Positions 1 through 9,494 of a stretch of 64,000 nt of DNA are shown here, one piece after another. The stretch is taken from contig CANNZV010001170.1 in NCBI GenBank assembly GCA_947561585.1, positions 1-64,000 of the forward strand, in the 5' to 3' direction. The position numbers were made by a program, and so were the translations under genes. The notes under the pieces are model-generated. The model saw only the letters and a list, made by a program, of their open reading frames with translations. It had not been told where the DNA came from and searched no databases. The DNA is from Caprella mutica (taxonomy: Eukaryota; Arthropoda; Malacostraca; Amphipoda; Caprellidae). The stretch's first letter is position 1. Every line of letters starts with the position of its first letter.

Positions 1-131
1 CATACCTTCTGTGTAAATGTTTTCAAAATCCGAAAATTAGTTAATAACGTCGAGATTTCGTCACTTTGACAACTATTATTAAGTTTATATTAGTGACAAT
101 GAATGCAGATCTGATGTTGATATATATATAT

Positions 132-1392
132 GTCACGCGCGTTTGAGTGATCTGCAATATCGACCGATTTCGCTGCGCAATCTGTTGATCAACAGTTTGC
201 GCAGCCATCGATCGATAGCGCATTCATCGATCGATCCCTGCGCGTTCGAATGATATGATTTTTTTTAATTTGTACATCAAATTCGCACATTGGATTGCGT
301 ATATCAATCGATAGCGCAACCATCGATCGATTTCTGCGTGTTCGAATGATATGGTTATTTTTAGTTTATAGATCAAATTGGCACATTTTATAGCGTATAC
401 TAAAATAAATCATATCATTCGAACGCGCAGAAATCGATCGATGGCTGCCCTATCGATCGATTCCTGCGCGTTCGAATGATATGATTATTTCTAGTTAGTA
501 CATCAAATTGGTACATTTTGTAACGTATATCAATCGATAGCGCTACCATCGATCGATTTCTAGTCGTTCGAATGATACAGGTTTTCTTTGTTTATTCATT
601 TAATTAATTGTTTTGTTTTTATTATAAAAATACTTTTTTATATTTAATAAGTCGACCATCAGTCGATTGTTGCTCTATTCCATATCATTCCAAAATCCAT
701 ATCATTCAAACACGCAACAATCGACTGATGGTTTCTCTATTAAATGTAACAATTAGATGCATAAACTAACAAAATCCATATCATTCAAACGCGCAACAAT
801 CGACTGATGGTTGACTTATTAAATATAAAAAAAGTATTTTTCCAGTAAAAACAAAACAATTAATTAAATGAATAAACATAGAAAACCTGTATCATTCGAA
901 CGAGCAGAAATCGATCGATGGTTGCGTTATCGATTGATATACGCGATTAAATGTGCAAATTTGATGTACAAGTTAAAAAAAAATCATATCATTCGAACGC
1001 GCAGGTATGAACTATGAGGTATCGATCGATGGTTGCGCTATCGATCGATGGCTGCCAGTCTGCAGAATTCGTCTCTTCTCCCGCAGAGATTTTAATTTGA
1101 GAGACAGTTACTCTCTGACTCTCAGTAGCAGATTCAGAATCTCCTGCATCTAAATTAATGGTAACATAGGAATTAATTCAAAATCTCCCGCAGCTAAATT
1201 AATGGTAACATAGGAATTAATTCAAGATCTCCCGCAGAGATCTCAAATTTCTAAAATTCTATCTAAAACTCCCTCAGAGAGTCTTAGAAAAATGTTCCAT
1301 ATTCTGCAGACTGGGATGGCTGCGCAAACTGTTGATCAACAGATTGCGCAGCGAAATCGGTCGATATTGCAGATCACTCAAACGCGCGTGAC
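132..1392. mobile_element. Palindromic DNA element with 76-bp terminal inverted repeats
   Basis: The outer arms 132-207 and 1317-1392 are near-perfect inverted copies. Inside, further arms mirror each other: 545-640 matches 830-910, and the segment near 655 matches the one near 800. The whole block therefore folds back on itself around position 735. The 8-mer palindrome ATCGATCG recurs about ten times. No coding potential was seen. A hAT-type MITE is inserted in the right arm at 1055-1314. The superfamily of the host element is not clear, and I did not find a convincing target-site duplication. Confidence 0.75.
1055..1314. mobile_element. hAT-type MITE, TIR CCAGTCTGCAGAAT, nested
   Basis: The element begins CCAGTCTGCAGAAT and ends with the inverse. 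It is flanked on both sides by the 8-bp direct repeat GATGGCTG (1047-1054 and 1315-1322). An 8-bp target duplication with short inverted repeats is the hallmark of the hAT superfamily. It is non-autonomous at 260 bp and sits inside the right arm of the palindromic element 132-1392, so it is the younger insertion. Related CAGTCTGCA-ended elements recur through 2700-8600. Confidence 0.85.
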
Positions 1393-1823
1393 ATATAGAA
1401 ATAGTTATATGAGTATCTGTGATTGCAACATCTATTGATTTTAAAAAATAATCCAGGAGACAAAGTATAAAATAAATTATACTATAGGTAAACTACCTTT
1501 TTATAAAAAAACAATGTCAAAATAAGTTTCTCATTAATTATCAAATTTGACATTACTTGGAATATTGTTTACCTATTGGCTATTTGAGTACTTAATAATT
1601 TCTATTATTGAATTTTAGAACAATGACATCTATCTGTTAGGCTGTTAGTGAGTTACATAATTAGTTACCTGTTACCTAATACCTTAGACTTTTAGAGTTG
1701 AGTTGAAGTTAAAATTAAATGTCATCCTCCTAACTCCTAAGCCAACTCCTACTCCTCTGACTTTTTCAAAAATCTGAGAAATAGCTGCCATGTATAAGAG
1801 TATGTCAGCCAAGTAATAGAGCA

Positions 1824-2020
1824 TGTCCCAACTCGCCATTTTAATGGCGAGTTTGTGACAGTTATTTTGAGCCCTTCAATTGCAAATGGCGAGTTTTATC
1901 TATTTTTCTCCTATGCTACAATGTTATTTTGGAGAGAATTAATGAAAATTTGATCATTTTGGAGAGAATTTGTTGAATTTTAGAGAGAGCTGGAGAGACA
2001 AATGGCGAGTTTATGAGACA
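1824..2020. mobile_element. Small MITE with inverted AACTCGCCATTT ends
   Basis: The left end reads TGTCCCAACTCGCCATTTTA and the right end carries the inverse of TGTCTCATAAACTCGCC. The element is non-coding and about 200 bp long. A decayed relative of its interior is seen near 8870-9020. The stretch 2021-2729 holds more degenerate pieces of the same kind, and 1393-1823 shows nothing I can name. Confidence 0.5.
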
Positions 2021-2729
2021 TACTATTTTGCTTGGTATGTCAGTTAAAGCCCATTCATTAATTGGCTTAGATTTGAAATGGTCAAATCTTAGATATGTCT
2101 AATTGGCTTTAAATTTTGAATTAGTAATTCCCATGTTAATTTTAGCTTGAAATCTTCAAAAAATGAGCCAAATCGGCTTGGCTCAGATTTTTTTGTGAAA
2201 TTTTGGCTCAAAAATTGGCTTACAATTTTCCAGCCTCTGAAACTGTGAGTGAAACATGGCATATTTCAGGACAATGGCCAAATTTCTTCAGTATGTCTCC
2301 AATAATAACATGTTAGCAATAAACATAGGAATTAAATTAATTAGAAAATAGTCACCTAGATCTTGTTTTGATGAATTTTCCCTCCAATATATAGTCTCCA
2401 AAGATCTTTGGTGTCATGGACATTGCCACATTGGACGCGCTTTGCAGACTGGGGAATTAATAGCTAAATATCCCCTGACATTGCAGGAATTTTTTTGTTA
2501 GAGAAATTAAATATCTTCTGATATATCATTGGAATTTACCACCAAGGCAGTAGGCACCAAATACAATCTCAATCTGGCAGTGATGTGATGTGTGATGTGA
2601 CTGTATTGTGACAGTGATGTTCAGTCTGTAGAAACTGGTTAAGTATTCGTAGAGATCTTTTATTCTGTTTCAGACTGTTTCAGTCTGTTTGTAGCAAAAT
2701 TAATGTAAATATAGCCTAGGGCCAGACGG

Positions 2730-2974
2730 CCAGTCTGTATTTTGTGGTAAATTCCACCGACATGTCGGTGGAATTTTTTCACCTTTCAATATAATATTCT
2801 GGCAAAGTCGGTGGATTTTTAGCTATTTATTCCTATGTTACCATTAATTTTCGGCGGATAAATTGGGAAAATGTTGGTGGATCAGCAAAAATACAGGAAA
2901 TTTATGGTGGATTTTTTCAGCTTTATGAGAAAGTCAGTGACTCAGTGGGATTTTGTGCACCAAATACAGACTGG
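2730..2974. mobile_element. MITE with CCAGTCTGTATTT ends, copy 1
   Basis: The inverted ends are CCAGTCTGTATTTTGTGG on the left and the inverse of CCAGTCTGTATTTGGTGC on the right. A second copy lies at 5085-5345 with the same interior, including the ACCGACATGTC hairpin next to the left end. The end sequence resembles the CAGTCTGCA hAT family but differs after the eighth base. No clear target duplication was seen. Confidence 0.65.
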
Positions 2975-3940
2975 TTACTGTTGAACATACCTTGCTCTTC
3001 TTTGACTGTAGGTGATAAATCTTCTACACAACTATTAGATAATCGATCATCTGATTCATCAAGAATTAAAAAACTGTTTGTTTCACCTGTGACTGCCGTA
3101 TCCTCTATCTCCCTATTATCAACTGGTACATCAACTGCTTCTTCTTATTCTGCCAAGTCCAATGTTTCCACACTTTTCTTCAGATCAGATCATTCTTTAA
3201 TATCTGACAAATCATCAGTATTGTCAGTAGCTGGACCTAGTAAGCAAAAATTTGGACCTTCATTTGCTACTCCAGTTACTGGATTCGTACAAACAAAACC
3301 AAGAAGTAAATCTTTTTGTTTTACTGGTAAGTATTGGACTTCTAAACCATTCGTTTCTCTTGTAATTAAACCTTCTGCAAGTTTGTCTTCACAATTATCG
3401 TCCAATAATGTTGATTTCAATGATTTGTTCCCTTTTAAGGATTATATACTTAAAACTGTCCGAGAATTCAATCTTTAGAAAAAAATCTATTTCATTCAAA
3501 GCTGAAATGCCAGTTGCTATTTCTGGGGAGTATTATACCTTAATGAAAGCCAAACAAGAAAAGAAGGAACAAGAAACGAAAGACAAACAGAATCAGAAAG
3601 AAGAGAGGGAGAAAAAGAAACAAGAGAAAGTGAAAAAGCTAGCAGAAAACGAAAAATGAAATCTTCATGTTTATCAGTAGATAACCTAAACCTTGCTTCT
3701 ACTGATGAGGAGATAGACATGGAGTCTTATGGAAAATACATGCCAAGGATGTTTAGGTGATGAGGACTGGCCTGAAGGTAGAAAATGGATTAGATGCAAT
3801 CAATGCGCTTGTTGGTTCCACAGAAGCTGCTTAACTGGCGATGTGGACAGAAGAGGAGATTCATAACTTCAATTTAATATGTAAAGTGTGTGATAAACGT
3901 ACCAAACAGTCGCAGAAAAAGCGTAAAAATACTGATTAAC
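2975..3940 (+). pseudogene. Relic of a pogo-type transposase C-terminus with PHD-like zinc finger
   Basis: A Ser/Thr-rich reading frame runs to 3478. A second frame at about 3495-3658 encodes a strongly charged Lys/Glu/Gln-rich stretch (KAKQEKKEQETKDKQNQ and on). A frame shift then leads, at about 3734-3850, to a cysteine/histidine cluster of the form C-x2-C, then W-I-R-C-x2-C-x2-W-F-H-x3-C. Lys/Glu-rich linkers followed by a PHD-like finger are typical of the C-termini of pogo/Tigger-type DDE transposases in invertebrates; that is family knowledge. At least two frame changes and a stop after the finger (near 3861) make this a broken copy. The catalytic DDE domain is not present. A host PHD gene is less likely. 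Confidence 0.5.
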
Positions 3941-4180
3941 CATTTAATGGTGATATAGATTATGATTTAATTATAGATATGTTGTTATCCAGGATATTTA
4001 ATGAAGTTATCTAGGTATAGATATGAATTTTATCAGTTTTCTAATAAAAAGGGATAGATAAGTTATGTATCATCAATATATTATTTTCTTTTCTAGATTT
4101 ATTTTATTGTAATAAACAATGAAACCAATACTGTTGTTTCAATTTAACTTTCAATAATGTAATTAATTATAACGTTGGAG

Positions 4181-4207
4181 ATATATATATATATATATAT
4201 ATATATA
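4181..4207. repeat. (TA)n microsatellite
   Basis: An uninterrupted run of alternating A and T directly abuts the left end of the pogo-like MITE at 4208. Tc1/mariner/pogo elements insert at TA, so the MITE landed in or next to this TA run. Confidence 0.9.
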
Positions 4208-4564
4208 CAGTAAATTAGGACTCCTCTATACTGAACTCCTGTATAGTGAACCGCATCCTGAATAGTAGAATCCTGTATAGTGAACATATTTAGTTTAATC
4301 TGCCACATATGACTATAAGTTTTCTATGAGTCTCTATATAGTAAATTAGTTATATTTCATGAAAATGCCGTTATACCAGTGCAACTTCCCTATAATGAAG
4401 TCATTTGTAAGTGAACCATCTTGATTTTTAGAGTTCTGAGAAATGAAAATGCTGTATAATTAATTAATTTAAAAAAGAAAGGAAAATTTTGTATAATCTG
4501 CGATGAAAAGCGCAATTTTCTATTCATCAATTAGTTAGAAGTTCACTATAGAGGAGTTCTACTG
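4208..4564. mobile_element. pogo-like MITE, ends CAGT..ACTCCTCTATA, copy 1
   Basis: The left end is CAGTAAATTAGGACTCCTCT and the right end is the inverse of CAGTAGAACTCCTCTATAGT. Both are followed by imperfect repeats of 'CTCCTGTATAGTGAA'. CAGT..AACTCC ends with TA targets are typical of pogo/Tigger elements. Two more copies lie in TMEM68 introns (15735-17113 and 19039-19510), and each of those carries another transposon inside it. Confidence 0.75.
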
Positions 4565-5084
4565 AATTCAAATTAAATACAGCAGTTCTATCTTTTCATT
4601 ACAGTTTATTATAGGTGGAATCATTGTCCAATTAATCAGAACAGATATTACACAAGTGTCCTGTTATCTGTATAGGTTATGTCTCCACTGTCTGGGATCT
4701 TTAATTAAATAGTTTATGTGTCTGAGAACTCAATAAAATGGGGTTTTTAGTCCATTAATTTCATTTAATATTTATAGAAAAATTACTGATCGCACATGAG
4801 TGCCTCTTTCATATTCAAATAATTTAACATTTTTATAGTCTTCTATACCTTCAAAAAATGTCTAGGCGTGTTTACTTCAGAGAATAATACTAAACAGTGA
4901 AGCATGTATTTAGTATCCGGGAACTGCACGATTACCCTATAGGGATTGATTCACTTTGCTATGAACACTTCTGAATTAAATTCAGAAGTGTTCATAGCAA
5001 AATTAATGTAAATTTATCATGTTTCAGAGGCTGGAAAATTCTGAGCCAAGCCCAGTCTGCAGAAACTGGTAAAGGCTAGTAACT
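4565..5084. other. No gene; perfect 23-bp hairpin at 4955-5001
   Basis: The only structure I can support is a hairpin at 4955-5001. It has two perfect 23-bp arms (TTTGCTATGAACACTTCTGA and on) around a single central base. The rest is AT-rich with fragments of the MITEs described nearby. Confidence 0.7.
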
Positions 5085-5345
5085 CAGCCTGTATTTCATG
5101 GTAAATTCCACCGACATGTCCACCGGAATTTTTCTCCTTTGAAAATAATATTCTGGTAAAGTCAGTGGATTTTTATTTATTTATTCCTATGTTACGATTG
5201 TTACCATTAATCTTCGGTGGGGAAAATGGGTAAAATGTTGGTGGATCAGCCAAATTACATAAAATTTATGGTGGACTTATTCAGCTTTTTCTAAAAGTCA
5301 GTGGAATTTTGTGCACCAAATAGGCAAATAGCCAAATACAGACAG
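5085..5345. mobile_element. MITE with CCAGTCTGTATTT-like ends, copy 2
   Basis: The interior matches copy 1 at 2730-2974: the ACCGACATGTC motif, the 'GGTGGATCAGC' segment, and the end with GTGCACCAAATA. The ends are more decayed. It is followed without a gap by a CAGTCTGCAAAAGATGCAT element from 5358 to about 5727, which shares its interior (GTCTCCTGAATTATCCGG and on) with copies at 7542-8283 and 8363-8597. Confidence 0.6.
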
Positions 5346-5802
5346 GCGCCCCCGCCTCAGTCTGCAAAAGATGCATGAAGTTGTGTAGTTTATCCGGCGA
5401 CTGCTGAAGGCCTGAGGCCTTGAAATTAGTCTCCTGAATTATCCGGTGACAATTTTCTAATTAATTCCTATGTTTACATGTAATTAGTGGATAGAATTTG
5501 GAAATTTTTTGGCTATTTTGGAGAGAAATTGGAAAATCTTTGGAGAGAAATTACTCCAAAAATTTACTATCTGGAGACTGATTGTGGTGTTCGCCAAGAA
5601 ATCATTCTTTTTGGCTTCTATTCTCATTAAAATACATGTAAATATTAAAATATAGGAGGAAGTTAAGAATTGTTCACACAGAAAATGTTAAAAATGTTCC
5701 ATTATACTCCCATATTCTGCAGACTGGAGCCAAGCCAATTTGGCGATCTTTCCCATTTGATGACCACCACCTAGTGATGTAAGAAATCATGTTTCTTTTC
5801 AA

Positions 5803-6297
5803 ATGGTTATATATCCTCTGAGCAGCTTTGGAAAGAGAATCAATAGATCCAGTAGCTTGGTGCTCAGTTTCTGTAAGACAACAGAGCTATCAAAACTTGC
5901 ATCTCGGATCTTGGAGCTTCCAACCACTGGTGCAGCCACTGCAGCCTGTGAAAGGAGTTTCTCGGCATTGGGGGCTATACACTCTCTCAAAAGAAACTGC
6001 CTCACAATCAACCAAGCAATGAAACTCCTTTTCATAATAAAACAGAATCTCCAGTTGGTTGAGGGTGATGGGTTTGATGGCACTGATGTTGAAAACATTC
6101 CTGGACTTGGAGAGGCAGGTCCATCAAATGTGAGGAAACTCAGGAGAGTGTTCAAAGTGGATGAGGTTGAGAATGAGGACATAGATATTGAGGACAGTCA
6201 ACCAAGGAAGAGACAAAGGATTCTTTTAGAATCAGATGATTTGGAGTTGCATCAGTTATCTTTGATTTCACAAATTTCATCTGATAATGAAATTTAG
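5803..6297 (+). pseudogene. hAT transposase C-terminal dimerisation domain fragment
   Basis: A 164-codon frame is open to TAG at 6297. Residues of about 30-75 match the hAT-family dimerisation region: LASRILELPTTGAATAACER, then a second segment with SFSALG, a hydrophobic helix and LRN-like residues ending in IKQNLQL. This motif (aromatic or Ser, A-x-CER-x-FS) is diagnostic of hAT transposases and of ZBED-like genes derived from them. The tail is acidic. No BED finger or RNase H-like catalytic core precedes it, and the frame opens at 5803 in sequence without similarity, so it is a 3' fragment. It may derive from the autonomous partner of the CAGTCTGCA elements nearby; that is inference. Confidence 0.75.
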
Positions 6298-6760
6298 ATA
6301 GTTTAAGTTTAATGTTCAATTAGTGAATTCAGTGTTTAGTAACTTAAGTTATGGTTTTTCAAAGGCCAAAGAAAGTCACAGTCATTGACTCATCTTATTA
6401 ATAACAATTTGTTTCTTTTCAATTGTTATCTTAACCTTCAGAAAAAAAAGTTTTCATGTTCATTGGTTAATCGCCCATCAACTCATGATGGCCCACATGG
6501 TCACACTCACACCCTCAGGCCTCAGAGGTGGATACAATCATACATATATTAGTAATATGATATCACATAATTAACACGGATTCAGTGAATTGATTTAGAA
6601 AGTAGAAACTAAAATCGCTCAATAATAAGTAATATATTGAAACTGGAACTGAAAATAATTAACATATGGAAAAAAAAAACTTGTTTATTTAGACCCATGT
6701 TTATTTTGGCAATTTTTTTTTTAACGGTACAGTTTTTTTGCTTTTACAACACTACCCCCA

Positions 6761-7429
6761 CCAAATTGAATTCAAATTATTTTTATAAATGTATTTTTGT
6801 CCATAGAATCCGATAATTAAAACCGTTTTTTGTAGAAACCAATAGTTTCTGAGATATGAGGGTTTAAACTTTTAAGTTATTTATTTCCTATGTATTACTG
6901 GAGGATTGGGAACTTTGAAAAAACTTGTCATCTTTTCACGCTTTTTGGCCGATTTTGGTTAAAGATAGCCGTAATGTAGTTTGTTGTTCTGCACACTTCA
7001 TGATTGTTTAATGACCTGACAGGAGGGTATGGGGGCGGCACAAGCACGCCCCCCCATTACACATATATCGGCATTGAAGAAATAAATTGAAAATAGCACG
7101 GAAACTGGAAATATATTCTATATATGTATTTCGGGGGGCGTGCCGCCCTCCCCGAGCCCCTCTGCCAGGTCATTAATCAATCATGAAGTGTGCAGTAACA
7201 AACAAGTCGATACAATAAACTACATTACTGTTCCATTTTAAAGAATCTATACTGTTTATAAGTAATTTCAATGAAAACACGAGTTTTTCAAAGTTCTCAA
7301 TCCTTCAGTAATACATAGGAAATAAATAACTTTGATCCCTCTTATCTCAGAAACTATTAGTTTCTACAATACAACTGTTTCAATTTTCGGATTCTATTGA
7401 CTAAAATATATATAAAAAATTAATTAAAT
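6761..7429. mobile_element. Palindromic element with GC-rich core
   Basis: The two halves are inverted copies. 'GAAACCAATAGTTTCTGAG' on the left mirrors 'CTCAGAAACTATTAGTTTC' on the right. The arms meet in a core near 7070 in which CTGACAGGAGGG mirrors CCCTCTGCCAG. Part of the core (ACTTCATGATTGTTTAATGA) recurs at 33600-33710 and 54220-54345, each time beside a G/C-rich segment. No frame is conserved. Confidence 0.7.
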
Positions 7430-7541
7430 GGGAAAAATCCCAATTTGGCTCATATTTTGAAGATTTCAAGCCAAACAGCCCAAACTTTAACTAGGGCTAG
7501 CATGGGAACATAGAGAAATTAATTCAAAACTTTAAGCCAAT

Positions 7542-8283
7542 CCAGTCTGCAAGTGCAAAGCATGCACAATCAGTCTCTAGATATTTAATTTTTGGAGTGA
7601 TTTCTCTCCAAAGATTTTCAAATTTCTTTCCAAAATTGCCCAAAATCTCAAAATACTCTCCAATAATACCTATTGAATTATATGTAAACATAAGAATTAA
7701 TTAGGAAATTGTCGCCGGATAATTCAGGAGAGTGAGGAGACTAATTTCAAGGCCTCAATTGTTGCCGGACCAGTCTGCAAAGCATGCACAATTAGTCTCC
7801 AGATATTTAATTTTTGGGGCAATTTGTCTCTAAAGATCCAGTCTGCAAAGCATGCACAATCATACAATGTGACAATCAGTCTCCAGATATTTAATTTTTG
7901 GGGCAGTTTCTCTCCGAAGATTTTCAAATTTCTCTCCAAGATGACCAAACATCTCAAAATACTCTCCAATAATTACATGTAACCATAGGAATTGATTAGA
8001 AAATTGTCTCCAGATAATTCAGGAGACTAATTTTAAGACTTGAATAGTCGCCGGATAAACTTTATAACTTTATGCATCTTTTGCAGACTGGCCAAAGATT
8101 TTCAAATTTCTCTCCAAAATGACCAAAAATATCAAAATTCTCTCCACTAATTACAAGTCAACATTGGAATTAATTAGAAAATTGTTGACGGATAATTCAG
8201 GAGACTAGCTAATTTCAAAGCCTCAATAGTCGCCGGATAAACTTCACAACTTCATGCTGAATCATGCATCTTTTGCAGACTGG
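7542..8283. mobile_element. Self-nested hAT-type MITEs with CCAGTCTGCA ends
   Basis: The block starts CCAGTCTGCAAG and ends TTTTGCAGACTGG, flanked by the 8-bp direct repeat AAGCCAAT (7534-7541 and 8284-8291). Inside, the same family is inserted into itself at least once. One full copy spans about 7839-8093 and interrupts another copy between 'CTAAAGAT' and 'CCAAAGAT'. The shared interior contains GTCTCCAGATATTTAATTTT. All are non-coding. Confidence 0.75.
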
Positions 8284-8362
8284 AAGCCAATTAGACATAT
8301 CTGAGTTTTGACCTTTTGAAATCTAAGCCAATTAATTGGCTTTAACTGACATACTCTGTAAT

Positions 8363-8597
8363 CAGTCTGCAAAAGATGCATCAAGTTTGAAGTTTATTCG
8401 GCGATTATTAGGGCCTTGAAATTAGTCTCCTGAATTATTTGGCGACAATTCCCTAATTAATTCCTATGTTTACATGTAACTATTGGACAGTATTTGGAAA
8501 TTTTTGTGATTTTGGAGAGAAATTTGAAAATCCTTGGAGAGAAATTGTCCCAAAAATTAAATGTCTGGAGACTGATTGTGCATGCTTTGCAGACTGG
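8363..8597. mobile_element. CAGTCTGCA-family MITE, opposite orientation
   Basis: The ends are CAGTCTGCAAAAGATGCATC and the inverse of CCAGTCTGCAAAGCATGC. The interior is the reverse of the copies at 7542-8283. A partial third-generation copy follows at about 8672-8800. Between 8800 and 9400 only decayed MITE pieces are visible. Confidence 0.65.
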
Positions 8598-9421
8598 CTC
8601 TGGACAACTGTAGACTGTAAGTATGTAACATGGGTCACGCTAGTCTGAGACTGAGCCCTGTCATGATGTCATCGGTTTGCAAAGCATGCGCAATCAGTCT
8701 CCAGACGTTAAATTTTTGGGGCAATTTTGCCAATTTGTCTCCAAATATTTCCAAATTTCCCTTCAAAATGGCCATAAATCTTGAAATACTCTCCAATAGG
8801 CAGGCTGACAAAGGTCCAAGTAAAATAGTATGGCTGATACACTCTCCATTTGTCACTCCAGCTCTCTCCAATAATTACCAAATTTCTCTCAAATGATCAA
8901 ATCATCGTAAATTTTCTCCAAAATAACATTGTAGCATAGTAGAAAAATAGAAATTTCTAACCATTTGCAATTGAAGGACTCAAAATAACTGTCAAAAAAT
9001 CACTTTTAAAATGGGGGAGTTTTAGAAGAAATGTTAGAGGATATTTTACAGATTATCGGAAAAAATTTAGAGGAGTTCTGCGCATTAAGTACAGTTTGGA
9101 CCGTGAACAGAATAAGAGATCTCTAATGTGTGATTATGTGTCTAGTTAGTAATAAATAATATATATCGCATGTATTAATTTTAATTAATTTTAAATTTCT
9201 TATAAAATTTATATAAACATGTGATGTGATTGCACTACGCTTTACATTCAATTTATCACAGTATAGTCCTTTTTATTTTTTATGTTACTAATTTGTCATA
9301 CACAGTTGTAAAGGATTAAAATATATTTTTTAAAGTGTTATCTCAATGATGGTGAACTTCAATCCAATCTAAGAGACTAACATTTCTCCGCTTCTTCTCT
9401 TGTTATCTAGTCTCGTGCAAG

Positions 9422-9494
9422 ATGTACTACGACTGCTTAGCAGAGCTAGGCAGCTCTATATATAATCTTTTCTACATCATCTGTGAATTTATTG
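9422..9494 (+). CDS. TMEM68: TMEM68 exon 1 (N-terminus)
   Basis: It encodes 24 residues from MYYDCLAELG to CEFI plus one base. The donor is ATTG|GTGAGT. The possible acceptor TTATCTAG just upstream means the exon may begin at 9410 with a few non-coding bases. It joins in phase to exon 2 to give EFIDCQLDVLY, which aligns with the N-terminal region of vertebrate TMEM68. This is the least certain exon. Confidence 0.7.

Noticed and set aside
5799..6182. 127-codon antisense frame opposite the hAT dimerisation domain
   Set aside because: The sense frame holds the recognisable ACER-x-FS motif; the antisense is a shadow.
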